From Tannerellaceae bacterium (lineage in GTDB: Bacteria; Bacteroidota; Bacteroidia; Bacteroidales; Tannerellaceae), in the NCBI GenBank assembly GCA_021201565.1, contig JAJQES010000114.1:1-42444 (forward strand): 42,444 nt of DNA, read 5' to 3'. Numbering within the stretch: position 1 is the stretch's first letter; every line of letters starts with the position of its first letter. The translations under genes and the position numbers were made by a program. Below, piece by piece: positions 25,514 to 33,650 of the stretch. Under the pieces are notes generated by a model that saw only the letters and a program-made list of their open reading frames with translations, was not told where the DNA came from and did not search any database.

Positions 25514-25522
25514 GCAAATCTA
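25514..25522 (-). promoter_or_regulatory. -7 promoter box of the TlpA-like pair
   Basis: On the minus strand this reads TAGATTTGC, matching the -7 consensus. Confidence 0.5.
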
Positions 25523-25878
25523 CTTATTATTTTTATGATTCTATGCCCGGATGCGTAGTTTTTGGATAGAATGTTTGTGCCGGGCTTTTAGCCCGGAAAG
25601 AGAGGGGTGGTATTCTAACCCGGGGTGCCGTTCGCTTTGCTCCCTCTGCCCCGGGCTATAATAAGCTGCCCTTGCCAGGGCGACAGGGAGAATTGAATAC
25701 CTATCCATTTCCGTGCCTAATAGACTTCCTCTGGCTTGTACAAAATGCCTTACTGGCGCGGAATTCCGTTTCCGTGCCTAATCTATCCCGGCATTAGGGT
25801 ACGGATTTGAAAATTCGCGCCAGCAGGTCCGGTAGGTATCATCTGGGGGCAAGCCGGATGGTTTTGGGTATTTATAGT
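25523..25878. repeat. Repeat-filled gap between divergent genes
   Basis: Contains a perfect hairpin ccgggc-tttta-gcccgg (25580-25596); the two-stem unit 25619-25687, matching 22933-23000 in architecture; and a palindrome 25753-25825 (ctggcgcggaattccgt against attcgcgccagcag, with an inner cctaat...attagg hairpin). No gene is seen. Confidence 0.75.
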
Positions 25879-25886
25879 TACCTTTG
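25879..25886 (+). promoter_or_regulatory. -7 promoter box of the methyltransferase gene
   Basis: tacctttg matches TAnnTTTG and overlaps the longest possible start (GTG 25886), so ATG 25907 is preferred. Confidence 0.45.
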
Positions 25887-25906
25887 TGAAAATAAGAAGG
25901 GACATT

Positions 25907-26659
25907 ATGAAAGAGAATAAATATGATCAGGAGGCCTTTTTTAGTCAATACAGCCGGATGACGCGTTCGGTGGAAGGGCTCAAAGGGGCCGGGGAGTGGC
26001 ACGAATTCCGGAAACTGCTTCCTGCTTTTGACGGGAAACGGGTGCTGGACCTGGGATGTGGTTTCGGATGGCATTGTGGCTATGCGGTTGAACAGGGAGC
26101 GAGTGCGGTCACGGGTATTGACCTGTCCCGCAACATGCTGGAAGAAGCTGCCCGGCGTAACCCGTCGCCCTATATTACGTATGAGTGTGTGGCGGTCGAA
26201 GAGTATGCTTATCCGGCGGAGGCTTTTGACATCGTGCTCAGTTCGCTGGCGCTGCATTATGTAAGTTCTTTCGCAGCCGTCTGTGAACAGGTGTACCGCA
26301 CCCTTGTTCCCGGCGGGCATTTTGTCTTTTCCGTTGAACATCCGGTCTTTACGGCCTACGGTAACCAGGACTGGTTTTATGATGAACAGGGGAATAAACT
26401 CCATTGGCCGGTGGACCGTTATTTTACGGAGGGGAAACGGACGGCTGTCTTCCTGGGAGAGGAGGTGACAAAGTATCATAACACGCTTACTACTTATCTG
26501 AATGAACTGGTGAAAGCGGGTTTCCGGATTACCGGAGTGGTGGAGCCTCAGCCGGACCCGGCTCTCCTGGACCGGATGCCGGGGATGCGTGACGAATTGC
26601 GCCGCCCCATGATGTTATTGGTGTCGGCTGTTAAGCCCCCCAGCGTTGCTGGGGGCTAA
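25907..26659 (+). CDS. Class I SAM-dependent methyltransferase
   Basis: A 250-aa cytosolic methyltransferase of unknown substrate. SAM-binding motif I VLDLGCGFGWH (about 46-56), motif II region VTGIDLSRNMLEEA (acidic loop D), FDIVLSSLALHYV (motif IV-like) and LVPGGHFVFSVEHPVF, together typical of the UbiE/COQ5-like Methyltransf_11/25 class. The last residues AVKPPSVAGG and the stop codon come from a hairpin repeat (ccccccagcgttgctggggg) and not from an ordinary C-terminus, so the natural end may have been altered by repeat insertion. ATG 25907 is chosen over GTG 25886 because of the promoter. Confidence 0.88.
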   Translation: MKENKYDQEAFFSQYSRMTRSVEGLKGAGEWHEFRKLLPAFDGKRVLDLGCGFGWHCGYAVEQGASAVTGIDLSRNMLEEAARRNPSPYITYECVAVEEYAYPAEAFDIVLSSLALHYVSSFAAVCEQVYRTLVPGGHFVFSVEHPVFTAYGNQDWFYDEQGNKLHWPVDRYFTEGKRTAVFLGEEVTKYHNTLTTYLNELVKAGFRITGVVEPQPDPALLDRMPGMRDELRRPMMLLVSAVKPPSVAGG

Positions 26660-26888
26660 CATATATTACCCTCTACGAGGGTGAAAAGATGTGTGTAGAG
26701 AGTAGCCTCTGAAGAGAGGAAAATCAACCAAATCAATACGTTAAAATCTCCTGAACATCACCGGGCGTTGCTCTGGGATGGGGTGTCTTTCCGGGGCTTG
26801 AGGTGAAAGAAATGGATGGGGTTTGTAAGGGCCTGTAAACTGGGAGTGATCTGCCGGGCTCTGCAAAAAGGATGTTCCCTTTTCCGGA

Positions 26889-26930
26889 AAACGATGCGCC
26901 CTTTTTTTGAGAAGGGTGCATCGTTTTTGC
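26889..26930 (+). terminator. Terminator-like long hairpin
   Basis: A stem of about 15 bp with one G-T pair around a T-rich loop, followed by ttttt. It may end transcription of the methyltransferase gene, though it lies 230 bases downstream. Confidence 0.5.
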
Positions 26931-26940
26931 CGGGAATTTC

Positions 26941-26949
26941 TATATTTGC
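26941..26949 (+). promoter_or_regulatory. -7 promoter box of the 168-aa hypothetical gene
   Basis: tatatttgc matches TAnnTTTGC, 41 bases before ATG 26991. Confidence 0.5.
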
Positions 26950-26990
26950 AGAACGGACAAAAAGAAAAGGCAATTTATAAATTTAACTAT

Positions 26991-27497
26991 ATGAAAACAA
27001 AAGAACAGTTAGCGAAGGAGTTGGAAACAACGCAGGGTTGGAAATCTATCCTGGGAGGATGGTTTAAAGGATACCGGGCAGGTAAAAAATGCAGGGAGTA
27101 TACCAGTGCCGATTGGAAGGGGGTGGCGGACCTGCATATCCTACGCCGGGAAACGCACGAGGATTTTTATTATGCGGTAGGGGCTTTTTCTACTTCTGCT
27201 CCTCTGACGGAAGAACAACTGGCGGTTTTGAAGGAACGGATTGATGAGTTTCCTATCAACCAGATCCGGTATGAATCGGTGGGCACGGGTGGTTTTTACC
27301 TGCATGTGACGGATGAGGGTGAATATTTTATGGAAGGGTATGCTCTGCATGCGCAGGCGGAGGATATGGAAGATGTCTATGTGGTGGTGTTCTCGGATGA
27401 TAAGAAGAAAGCCCTCCGGTGTCCTTATATTGTATATAAACATCAGGAGGGAGGGCTTTATATTAACTTTGTGGATGAAAAATACCTTATTTCTTAA
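26991..27497 (+). CDS. Hypothetical protein, possible immunity-type partner of the SUKH gene
   Basis: A soluble 168-aa protein with no signal peptide or membrane segment; family not recognised. It opens with MKTKEQLAKELETTQGWKSILGGWF, then a mixed alpha/beta region (LTEEQLAVLKERIDEFP; GGFYLHVTDEGEYFMEGYALH; VYVVVFSDDKKKALRCPYIVY). Its 3' end overlaps the 3' end of the minus-strand SUKH gene by 11 bases. Small acidic cytosolic proteins next to SUKH proteins are often immunity proteins against polymorphic toxins, but no toxin is present, so this is only a suggestion. Start chosen at ATG 26991 because the promoter lies just upstream; the frame is open further up. Confidence 0.7.
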   Translation: MKTKEQLAKELETTQGWKSILGGWFKGYRAGKKCREYTSADWKGVADLHILRRETHEDFYYAVGAFSTSAPLTEEQLAVLKERIDEFPINQIRYESVGTGGFYLHVTDEGEYFMEGYALHAQAEDMEDVYVVVFSDDKKKALRCPYIVYKHQEGGLYINFVDEKYLIS

Positions 27498-28197
27498 ACA
27501 ACCGTTTCCAGAAACTTACTTTGGGTTCTCCGGCCCAGATCAGTTCGGTCGGGTGGGGGATGATGGTGGTACAATGTCCCAGGGAGATCCCATCGTCCAC
27601 TGATTTGCCGCGCAGGTCTCCGATCACATAGTTGTCCGGCAGGGGGGAGACGAACAGGCGGAGGGTTTCATCTCCTTTGGCCAGTGCCTCCGCTTTGCTG
27701 GTACGGCTGTCCGGCCGGCGGGCCAGTTCCCAGACTAATTTTTCGGAGACCAGGGTGTAATGGTCTTTTCCCGGATTTTCCATAGAAAGGCGCAGGTCCC
27801 GGATAAAGCCTTCGAGGTCTTCCGCGCATTTTATGATGGACATGGTTTCATGTTCAAAGAAGTAGACGCTTAACCAGTTGCCTGCTTCGTCGAGCGCGAT
27901 AAACCAGAAGTTCCCGGCTCCATCTTCCTGTAAGGTAATGGACAGGGGAAACCATTCATGGTTGTGGGGATACCCGTAGAAACGGAGATCTTCTCCGTAG
28001 TCTGAAGATTTGATCCCGGAGGCGGTGGATAACAGTTCGCGGACCTCTTCCGGCAGATGATCTTCCGGCAGGGTTCTGACGAACTTTTCCATCTCATATT
28101 CGTTTAACGGAGGAAGGAGGGTGGGGTGAACTTCTTCGCCATCCTCGTCTGTATAGGTTTTTGATACTAATAAATTAAGTTCTTCTATCAGGCTCAT
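27487..28197 (-). CDS. SMI1/KNR4 (SUKH) family protein
   Basis: A cytosolic 236-aa protein. The middle has the SUKH pattern: LNEYEMEKFVRTLPEDHLPEEVRELLSTASGI, then YGYPHNHEWFPLSITLQEDGAGNFWFIALDE and WLSVYFFEHETMSIIKCAEDLEGFIRDL, which is the family's G-x-G-D/N core of an alpha/beta fold. SUKH proteins in bacteria are mostly immunity proteins for secreted or contact-dependent toxins. No toxin lies beside it. A CAGCTTTG box with TTGG 18 bases upstream, on the minus strand near 28224-28253, is a reasonable promoter. Tail-to-tail with the 168-aa gene. Confidence 0.78.
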   Translation of the reverse strand: MSLIEELNLLVSKTYTDEDGEEVHPTLLPPLNEYEMEKFVRTLPEDHLPEEVRELLSTASGIKSSDYGEDLRFYGYPHNHEWFPLSITLQEDGAGNFWFIALDEAGNWLSVYFFEHETMSIIKCAEDLEGFIRDLRLSMENPGKDHYTLVSEKLVWELARRPDSRTSKAEALAKGDETLRLFVSPLPDNYVIGDLRGKSVDDGISLGHCTTIIPHPTELIWAGEPKVSFWKRLFKK

Positions 28198-28272
28198 CTT
28201 TTTTGTGATTGAAGTTAAGAGTACAAAGCTGCGAAATTTTCTTTTCTTTCCAACTACCAGGCCGGAAATTTT

Positions 28273-29757
28273 TTAGATCCTTACCCCGAAAGTGAGCATC
28301 ACATCTGAAGTAGAGGTGTTGATGTCATCAAAGTCCGGGTTTTTATAATGGGTCCGGCGGGAGAAATACCGGTTGGTCAGGCTAATATTCCAGCGTTTGG
28401 GTGAATTGTAAATGACCTGGGTGGTGAATACCGTTAGCCGGGCATTGCCTGCGTCGCCCTGTACGTTGAGGACTTCATATTCTTCTTTGGTAAGGGTGGA
28501 CAGGTCAAGGTTATAATCGTAGCCTTTCCAGGTAAAGATATGGTAGTTTTCGGTGTTGATCAGGAAACTCCAGTGCTTGCGGTAAGTGAGTCCGGCAAAG
28601 GCTTTGACACTGTATCCGCTCCCGAGGTTATAGTCGCGCTCATCTACAAAGAAATGGTCGGTTTTACTGGCTCCCAGGGCAATCCCGTTGATATACATTT
28701 CAGCATAGACATCTACCCGGTCGGTGGCGGAGGATTTATTGTACAGGACGCCTCCTCCGAGGGCGGCTGCCTGGGAGATGCGGTAGGGGTACACCAGGTC
28801 TCCCCCGCTGGTTTTGAGCTGGGAGTCGTAGTAGTCAAAATGCTGGAAAACTCCGACAGTGACGGCCCGGTCTCCTTTGGTCCAGACATTTTTCCCCCAT
28901 AGAGGACCGATTACATTTACCTGGCTGATAAGGGGTTGTTTGGAAAAGAAGTCGAACCCGGCTTTGAGCTGGAACCATTCATAGGGAGAATAGAAATCGT
29001 CTCCGTAGGGGTTTCCGTAATCCAGCCGGACAGCCAGGTGCAGACTGGTGGCGGAGTTGTCGGAATGTTCCCGTTCAAACAGGAAGCGGGGTCCTGCACT
29101 TACTACAAAATTGATGGGCACATGGGTGTACACCCGGCCTTTGTTGCGGCTTTTTTTCCAGGCATCACCGGTAATGATGCGGTTGACCGCGCGGACGGGT
29201 GAGATCACTCCGGCCAGTATTTCGCGTCCGATCCGTTCTTTGCCTGTGGTGCGGTCGTCCAGGAACAGGTCGGACAGGCGGAAGGTGATTTCCCCTAAGG
29301 CTGTTCCGCCAAAGGTGGTGGCGATCAGGTCATTGGTGGAGGGTGGTTCGTTTTCCATAAAGAACTCCCACATAAAACTACCGCCTAATGTGAAGGGCAC
29401 GGATTCCCAGAAGTTCATCCCGTTACTCCGGGCGGCATTGAAGTAGAGGGACCCGTGATAGGGATGGGCAACGAGGTTGGTGGAGAACATATCGGTGTCC
29501 CATACCGGGCCTATCTGAAAGTTCCGTTTGATGGTTTTGAAGTTGATCTTAGCGAAGTCCTGGTTCATGATGTAACGGTTGAAGGAACCGACTACCAGGT
29601 TGGTGGCGATTACTTCCCCTACTGCCCGCCAGGGATGCCTGGGCAGTACGATGGCACTGTCACTTACGTAATTACGGGTGTCTACTTGCGGGAAGTTTTG
29701 TCCGTGCGCTGTTATACATACGGTTAGGGTCAGAAGGACAACCAGGAATTTTTGCAT
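28273..29757 (-). CDS. DUF3943 domain outer-membrane-type protein
   Basis: A 494-aa protein with a signal peptide (LLTLTVCITAHGQ, about residue 20). The DUF3943 core is visible at about 70-180: AHPYHGSLYFNAARSNG, SFMWEFFMENEPPSTNDLIAT, GGTALGEITFRLSDL. The C-terminal 300 residues alternate polar and aromatic residues and end in FGVRI, consistent with an outer-membrane beta-barrel. Function unknown. It stands alone; TATGTTTG on the minus strand at 29796-29803 is a promoter candidate. Confidence 0.85.
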   Translation of the reverse strand: MQKFLVVLLTLTVCITAHGQNFPQVDTRNYVSDSAIVLPRHPWRAVGEVIATNLVVGSFNRYIMNQDFAKINFKTIKRNFQIGPVWDTDMFSTNLVAHPYHGSLYFNAARSNGMNFWESVPFTLGGSFMWEFFMENEPPSTNDLIATTFGGTALGEITFRLSDLFLDDRTTGKERIGREILAGVISPVRAVNRIITGDAWKKSRNKGRVYTHVPINFVVSAGPRFLFEREHSDNSATSLHLAVRLDYGNPYGDDFYSPYEWFQLKAGFDFFSKQPLISQVNVIGPLWGKNVWTKGDRAVTVGVFQHFDYYDSQLKTSGGDLVYPYRISQAAALGGGVLYNKSSATDRVDVYAEMYINGIALGASKTDHFFVDERDYNLGSGYSVKAFAGLTYRKHWSFLINTENYHIFTWKGYDYNLDLSTLTKEEYEVLNVQGDAGNARLTVFTTQVIYNSPKRWNISLTNRYFSRRTHYKNPDFDDINTSTSDVMLTFGVRI

Positions 29758-29873
29758 TCTATCAATTTAATTTGGGTGATACAATATACAAATTACAAAC
29801 ATACATAATAATAACAGACGTGGGTTCGTTTGGTTTAAACCTTTATTCGGCCGGATGGGGAGAGTGTATGTTG

Positions 29874-29905
29874 GGCACGGATTTTGGAAATCCGCGCCAG
29901 CGCGC
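29874..29905. repeat. Short palindrome with ccgcgccagc tail
   Basis: gggcacggatttt and aaatccgcgccagc pair imperfectly and match the family at 25753-25825 and 17909-17932. Confidence 0.6.
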
Positions 29906-29994
29906 CGGCGGGGGATCGATGGGATTTATCTCTTAATAATCGCTATATCTTTTTAATTTGTAAGAACAACGATTATTTGTCGCTGCTTTCTTAT

Positions 29995-30003
29995 TACTTT
30001 TGC
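29995..30003 (+). promoter_or_regulatory. -7 promoter box of the TRIC-family gene
   Basis: tacttttgc matches TAnnTTTGC, 13 bases before ATG 30016; it supports that start over an open frame reaching 29884. Confidence 0.55.
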
Positions 30004-30015
30004 AGAAAAAACAAA

Positions 30016-30627
30016 ATGATAGATTTTGTCTCTATTTGCGACTATACCGGGACTTTTGCCTTTGCTATCAGTGGGATGAGACTGGCTTCTGCCAAACAAT
30101 TTGATTGGTTCGGGGCTTATGTGGTGGGACTGATCACTGCGGTCGGCGGGGGTACTGTGCGGGATATGTTGCTCAACACGACTCCTTTCTGGATGGAGCA
30201 GCCTTCTTATTTTATCGTGTCGGGGCTGGCGTTGTTGTTTGTGATCGTTTTCCGCCGCCATGTGATTAAACTGACGAATACGTTTTTTATATTTGATGCG
30301 ATTGGCCTGGGGCTGTTTGTGGTCGTGGGACTGGCTAAGACACTGGCGTTTGGTTTCCCGATGTGGGTGGCCATTGTGATGGGAACGATCACCGGCTCTT
30401 TCGGGGGTATGATCCGGGATATTATTATCAATGAGGAACCGTTGGTGTTCCGGAAAGATATTTATGCCCTGGCGTGTGTGTTCGGAGGCTGTGTCTATTG
30501 TATTTGTTTGCGTGCAGGGCTTCCAACGGCTTTGTTGCAATTCCTGACCGCTTTTTCGGTGATCCTGGTACGGGTGGTTGCCGTGAAATATCATATCAGT
30601 GTTCCCGTACTAAAGGGTGAAGAATAA
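30016..30627 (+). CDS. TRIC/UPF0126 family membrane protein
   Basis: A 203-aa integral membrane protein with about seven hydrophobic segments, belonging to the UPF0126 (YadS/YicG) family now placed with trimeric intracellular cation channels. The two-fold repeat is visible: each half carries a G-G-x-x-R-D motif (AVGGGTVRDML near residue 39-49 and GSFGGMIRDII near 125-135). The family conducts monovalent cations in structural work on homologues; a role in glycine uptake has also been proposed for some. It has its own promoter and is followed by an independently promoted asparaginase gene. Confidence 0.88.
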   Translation: MIDFVSICDYTGTFAFAISGMRLASAKQFDWFGAYVVGLITAVGGGTVRDMLLNTTPFWMEQPSYFIVSGLALLFVIVFRRHVIKLTNTFFIFDAIGLGLFVVVGLAKTLAFGFPMWVAIVMGTITGSFGGMIRDIIINEEPLVFRKDIYALACVFGGCVYCICLRAGLPTALLQFLTAFSVILVRVVAVKYHISVPVLKGEE

Positions 30628-30632
30628 TTTAT

Positions 30633-30641
30633 TAACTTTGC
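30633..30641 (+). promoter_or_regulatory. -7 promoter box of ansA
   Basis: taactttgc lies 6 bases after the previous stop and 5 before ATG 30647. It shows separate transcription with an almost leaderless mRNA. Confidence 0.5.
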
Positions 30642-30646
30642 AGGCC

Positions 30647-31717
30647 ATGACAATACATGCATCTACCAACCAGGAAAAAGCGAATATCCTTTTGATCTAT
30701 ACGGGCGGAACGATCGGTATGATCGAAAATCCGGAGACGGGGGCACTGGAATCGTTTAATTTCCAGCACCTCAAAGATAATATGCCGGAGTTGAAGAAGC
30801 TGGGGCATACGATTTCGACCCTCCAGTTTGATCCTCCGATGGATTCGTCGGAGATGGGGCCTGATTCGTGGAAGAAGCTGGTGAAGATCATCGCGGATAA
30901 TTATCATTTGTATGATGGGTTTGTAATCCTGCATGGAACGGATACGATGTCTTATACGGCTTCGGCGCTGAGCTTTATGCTGGAGAACCTGAGCAAACCG
31001 GTGATCCTGACGGGGTCGCAGTTGCCGATTGGTATGTTGCGGACGGATGGGAAGGAGAACCTGATCACGGCGATTGAGATCGCGGCTGCCCGGGAGAATG
31101 GCTTCCCGGTGGTGCCGGAGGTGTGTGTGTTCTTTGAAAATGAGTTGTTGCGGGGGAACCGGACGCGTAAGATCAACGCGGACCATTTCAATGCCTTCCG
31201 CTCTTATAATTATCCGCCGCTGGCGCATGCCGGTATTTATATTAAATATGATGTCAGCCAGATCTATCATCCGGTGGCCCGTAAGCCGCTGAAACCTCAT
31301 TACCTGCTGGACCGGAATATTGCGATCCTGAAAATATTCCCGGGTATCTCGCCGCATGTGGTGAAGAGTATCCTGAATATCCCGGGACTGAAAGGGGTGG
31401 TGATGGAGACGTTTGGCAGCGGGAACGCGCCTGGCTTCGACTGGTTTATCGGCCAGTTAAAGGAGGCGGTTGACCGGGGGATTGTGATTGTGGATGTCAC
31501 CCAATGCAGCGCCGGGAGTGTGGAAATGCACCGGTATGGCACGGGCCATAAGCTATTGGAGGCGGGGGTGATCAGTGGGTATGACAGCACTACGGAGAGC
31601 GCGGTCACGAAGCTGATGTTCCTGTTTGGGCATGATATGACACCTGGCCAGGTAAAGGAACACATGAATTGTTCCCTGATCGGAGAGGTGACGATCCCTG
31701 ACTTTGTCCGTTCCTGA
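30647..31717 (+). CDS. ansA: Type I (cytosolic) L-asparaginase
   Basis: Hydrolyses L-asparagine to aspartate and ammonia. 356 aa with no signal peptide, so the cytoplasmic AnsA-like type. Catalytic motifs: nucleophile Thr in IYTGGTIGM (about residue 15-23), the second triad HGTDTMSYTASALSF (about 90-104), LTGSQLPIGMLRTDGKENL, and the C-terminal domain with GVVMETFGSGNAP and QCSAGSVEM. The start at ATG 30647 is preferred over GTG 30617, which overlaps the preceding gene. The MBL-fold gene follows after 47 bases and may be co-transcribed. Confidence 0.93.
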   Translation: MTIHASTNQEKANILLIYTGGTIGMIENPETGALESFNFQHLKDNMPELKKLGHTISTLQFDPPMDSSEMGPDSWKKLVKIIADNYHLYDGFVILHGTDTMSYTASALSFMLENLSKPVILTGSQLPIGMLRTDGKENLITAIEIAAARENGFPVVPEVCVFFENELLRGNRTRKINADHFNAFRSYNYPPLAHAGIYIKYDVSQIYHPVARKPLKPHYLLDRNIAILKIFPGISPHVVKSILNIPGLKGVVMETFGSGNAPGFDWFIGQLKEAVDRGIVIVDVTQCSAGSVEMHRYGTGHKLLEAGVISGYDSTTESAVTKLMFLFGHDMTPGQVKEHMNCSLIGEVTIPDFVRS

Positions 31718-31764
31718 GTGTGAGGGAACCGGATGAATGAATAACGAAAAAAGACAAACAAGAT

Positions 31765-32568
31765 ATGAAAGTTTCATTTTTTAGTTTAGCCAGCGGGAGC
31801 AGTGGCAACTGTTACTATCTGGGTACTCCGGATTATGGGATCCTGATCGATGCCGGGATTGGCCTGCGTACGATCCGGAAGGTGCTGAAGGAACGGTCTA
31901 TTGATTTATCCCGGATCATGGCGGTGTTGGTCACACATGACCACGCGGACCATATCAAGACGGTCGGTTGCCTGGGAGAACGGTGTGCCATTCCGGTGTA
32001 TGCTACGGAACTGGTGCACCAGGGGATCAACCGCAGCCGGTATGTGGAGGATAAACTGGTGGCGTCCAAACGGTTAGTTTATAAAGAGAAGGCGTTTGCG
32101 ATCCGTGACTTTGTGATTACTCCTTTTGAGGTGCCGCACGACAGTACGGACAATGTGGGGTATTACATTGAGTGTGCCCACCACCGGTTTACGTTTATTA
32201 CGGATGTGGGGCATGTGACGGAGACGATCCGGAAATATATGCGGTTGGCTAACTACCTGATCCTGGAGGCGAACTACGATGAGGAGATGTTGCGGTTTGG
32301 TACGTATCCGGCTTTCCTGAAGGAACGGGTGGCCAGTCCGACGGGACACCTGAGCAACCGGGAAGCGGCGGAACTGTTGGCTACTCATTACCAGCCTCAT
32401 CTCAAAAATGTCTGGTTATGCCATCTCAGCCGTGATAACAACCACCCTGAACTGGCGTCTAAAACGGTGGATGAACGCCTCTACCGGGAAGGGATCCGGG
32501 TGGGGAAAGATGTGATGCTGATTGCCCTTAAACGGACGACTCCCTCAGACCTGTATGAGTTTGAGTGA
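31765..32568 (+). CDS. MBL-fold metallo-hydrolase, YycJ/WalJ type
   Basis: A 267-aa cytosolic metallo-beta-lactamase-fold hydrolase. Zinc motif HDHADH at 58-63; SLASGSSGNCYYL at the N-terminus and GHLSNREAAELL and CHLSRDNNHPELA in the second half are hallmarks of the YycJ/WalJ group, which is linked to DNA repair/nuclease function and, in Firmicutes, the walRK operon. The substrate in Bacteroidetes is unproven. Nothing of walRK is nearby. Confidence 0.9.
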   Translation: MKVSFFSLASGSSGNCYYLGTPDYGILIDAGIGLRTIRKVLKERSIDLSRIMAVLVTHDHADHIKTVGCLGERCAIPVYATELVHQGINRSRYVEDKLVASKRLVYKEKAFAIRDFVITPFEVPHDSTDNVGYYIECAHHRFTFITDVGHVTETIRKYMRLANYLILEANYDEEMLRFGTYPAFLKERVASPTGHLSNREAAELLATHYQPHLKNVWLCHLSRDNNHPELASKTVDERLYREGIRVGKDVMLIALKRTTPSDLYEFE

Positions 32569-32608
32569 GAATGAAAGAAGAAAAGTTAAAAAGAATTTTA
32601 ATGATCCC

Positions 32609-32640
32609 TTGCATGGGAAAAAAGATTCGGTTATCTTTGC
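32609..32640 (+). promoter_or_regulatory. Promoter of tRNA-Lys
   Basis: ttg at 32609-32611 and tatctttgc at 32632-32640 are separated by 20 bases, the best-formed -33/-7 pair in the window. Confidence 0.65.
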
Positions 32641-32664
32641 CGCCGCAAACCACAAAACAACTAA

Positions 32665-32737
32665 GACTCCGTAGCTCAGCTGGTAGAGCAAATGACTCTT
32701 AATCATTGGGTCGAGGGTTCGAGCCCCTCCGGGGTCA
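32665..32737 (+). tRNA. tRNA-Lys (CTT anticodon)
   Basis: A full cloverleaf is seen: acceptor gactccg/cggggtc, D stem gctc/gagc, anticodon stem aatga/tcatt with loop ctcttaa (anticodon CTT at 32698-32700), T stem gaggg/ccctc with loop ttcgagc. CCA is not encoded (discriminator A then CCG). Phage tail genes begin about 250 bases further on, and tRNA 3' ends are common attachment sites. Confidence 0.97.
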
Positions 32738-32744
32738 CCGGGTG

Positions 32745-32775
32745 AAAAGCGTAACTTACGGGTTACGCTTTTTTA
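32745..32775 (+). terminator. Terminator after tRNA-Lys
   Basis: aagcgtaac (32747-32755) pairs perfectly with gttacgctt (32762-32770) around ttacgg, followed by T residues. Confidence 0.85.
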
Positions 32776-32895
32776 TTTTATCTTCCTTTTCTTATTTTCC
32801 TACGGAAATATAGTAGTCTCCAAAGGCTTTGAGGGGAAAATTGTGCTGAGTAAGAAGGAGATGTAAAGTTCCGGAAGGGATATAATAAGGCCTAT

Positions 32896-32924
32896 CTTGT
32901 TCCGGGTTACAAACCCGGAGCAAG
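32896..32924. repeat. Hairpin downstream of the 129-aa gene
   Basis: cttgttccgggtt-aca-aacccggagcaag, a 13-bp stem with one mismatch. It could end transcription of the minus-strand gene above it, although the T-run is weak. Confidence 0.55.
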
Positions 32925-32983
32925 TTACTATCTGGACTAAGGTTAGATATGAAATGAGGTACCGGAAAGGAGTTTTTTTCTGT

Positions 32984-33373
32984 TTAGGAAAGGGTGAAGT
33001 TGTGGATGCCGGCCTGGAAGACTGCCAGGTTAGTAATGATCTGGCCGGCAATATACGGGTCGCGGGGGATGACCCGGACCTGTAAGGTGCAGAAACGGCT
33101 GCCGGCTTCGTTATAGCCGGCCTGTATGGTTATCTGCCGGGGCGTTAACTCGATGATGCCGGACCACTCCTGTGGGGACTGGACGGTGATCATAAAGTTG
33201 TTGTCTGTAAATGGGAGGGTAATGATATTTCCTTCCCGGTCTGTCAGGTACAGGACCAGGTCTTTTACTTTCAAACTCTGGGGTATTCCTGAGCAGGGCA
33301 GGGAGACCGCCTGACATTCATACGTGAGGCTACCGCTTAAAATGGCGAGATAGTTAGTGCTTTGTTCTTTCAT
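32984..33373 (-). CDS. Hypothetical protein at the prophage edge
   Basis: A 129-aa protein without signal peptide; family not recognised. Predicted mainly beta (YLAILSGSLTYECQAVSLPC; LVLYLTDREGNIITLPFTDNNFMITVQSP; RFCTLQVRVIPRDPYIAGQIITNL), like a small Ig-like or phage structural accessory domain. It is separated from the fibre operon by a terminator and has a TACATTTG box on the minus strand at 33524-33531, so it is probably expressed independently of the late genes. It could be a lysogenic-conversion (moron) gene or a fibre accessory; neither is shown. Confidence 0.65.
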   Translation of the reverse strand: MKEQSTNYLAILSGSLTYECQAVSLPCSGIPQSLKVKDLVLYLTDREGNIITLPFTDNNFMITVQSPQEWSGIIELTPRQITIQAGYNEAGSRFCTLQVRVIPRDPYIAGQIITNLAVFQAGIHNFTLS

Positions 33374-33578
33374 GTTATTAATTCTCTTTACAAATTTATA
33401 TTAAACACTGATTAATTATATGTTATCGTACTATTTTTCTATACAGTAGGGTGTAACCTGGGTATGGGATTCTATTCTTCCATGTTGTTGTTTGTTAAAT
33501 AGTTGATACGCATGTTAGTTAACCAAATGTAATAAATATTTTGTTTCATTCCGGTCAAAAGAGGTAAAATAAACAGAT

Positions 33579-33610
33579 GCCTGCCGGGAATTTCCCAATC
33601 CCCGGCAGGC
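33579..33610 (-). terminator. Terminator at the end of the tail operon
   Basis: gcctgccggg (33579-33588) and cccggcaggc (33601-33610) form a perfect 10-bp stem; on the minus strand it is followed by atctgtttatttt. It lies 41 bases after the stop of the 149-aa gene. Confidence 0.75.
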
Positions 33611-33650
33611 GTAGGCTTCAAAATATCACAAAGGTGTGGTTATTGATTGG

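Larger units (their letters stand above)
26653..26990. repeat. Repeat gap with a terminator-like hairpin
   Basis: 26653-26724 resembles 275-344 (gggctaacatat, cgagggtgaaaag, gaggaaaat). 26757-26810 contains a degenerate gggcgttgctctgg and tctttccggggcttgaggt, a decayed version of 22440-22486. 26889-26930 is a long hairpin: aaacgatgcgccctt against aagggtgcatcgttt, then T-rich, a plausible terminator. The -7 box of the next gene follows. No gene is seen. Confidence 0.7.
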
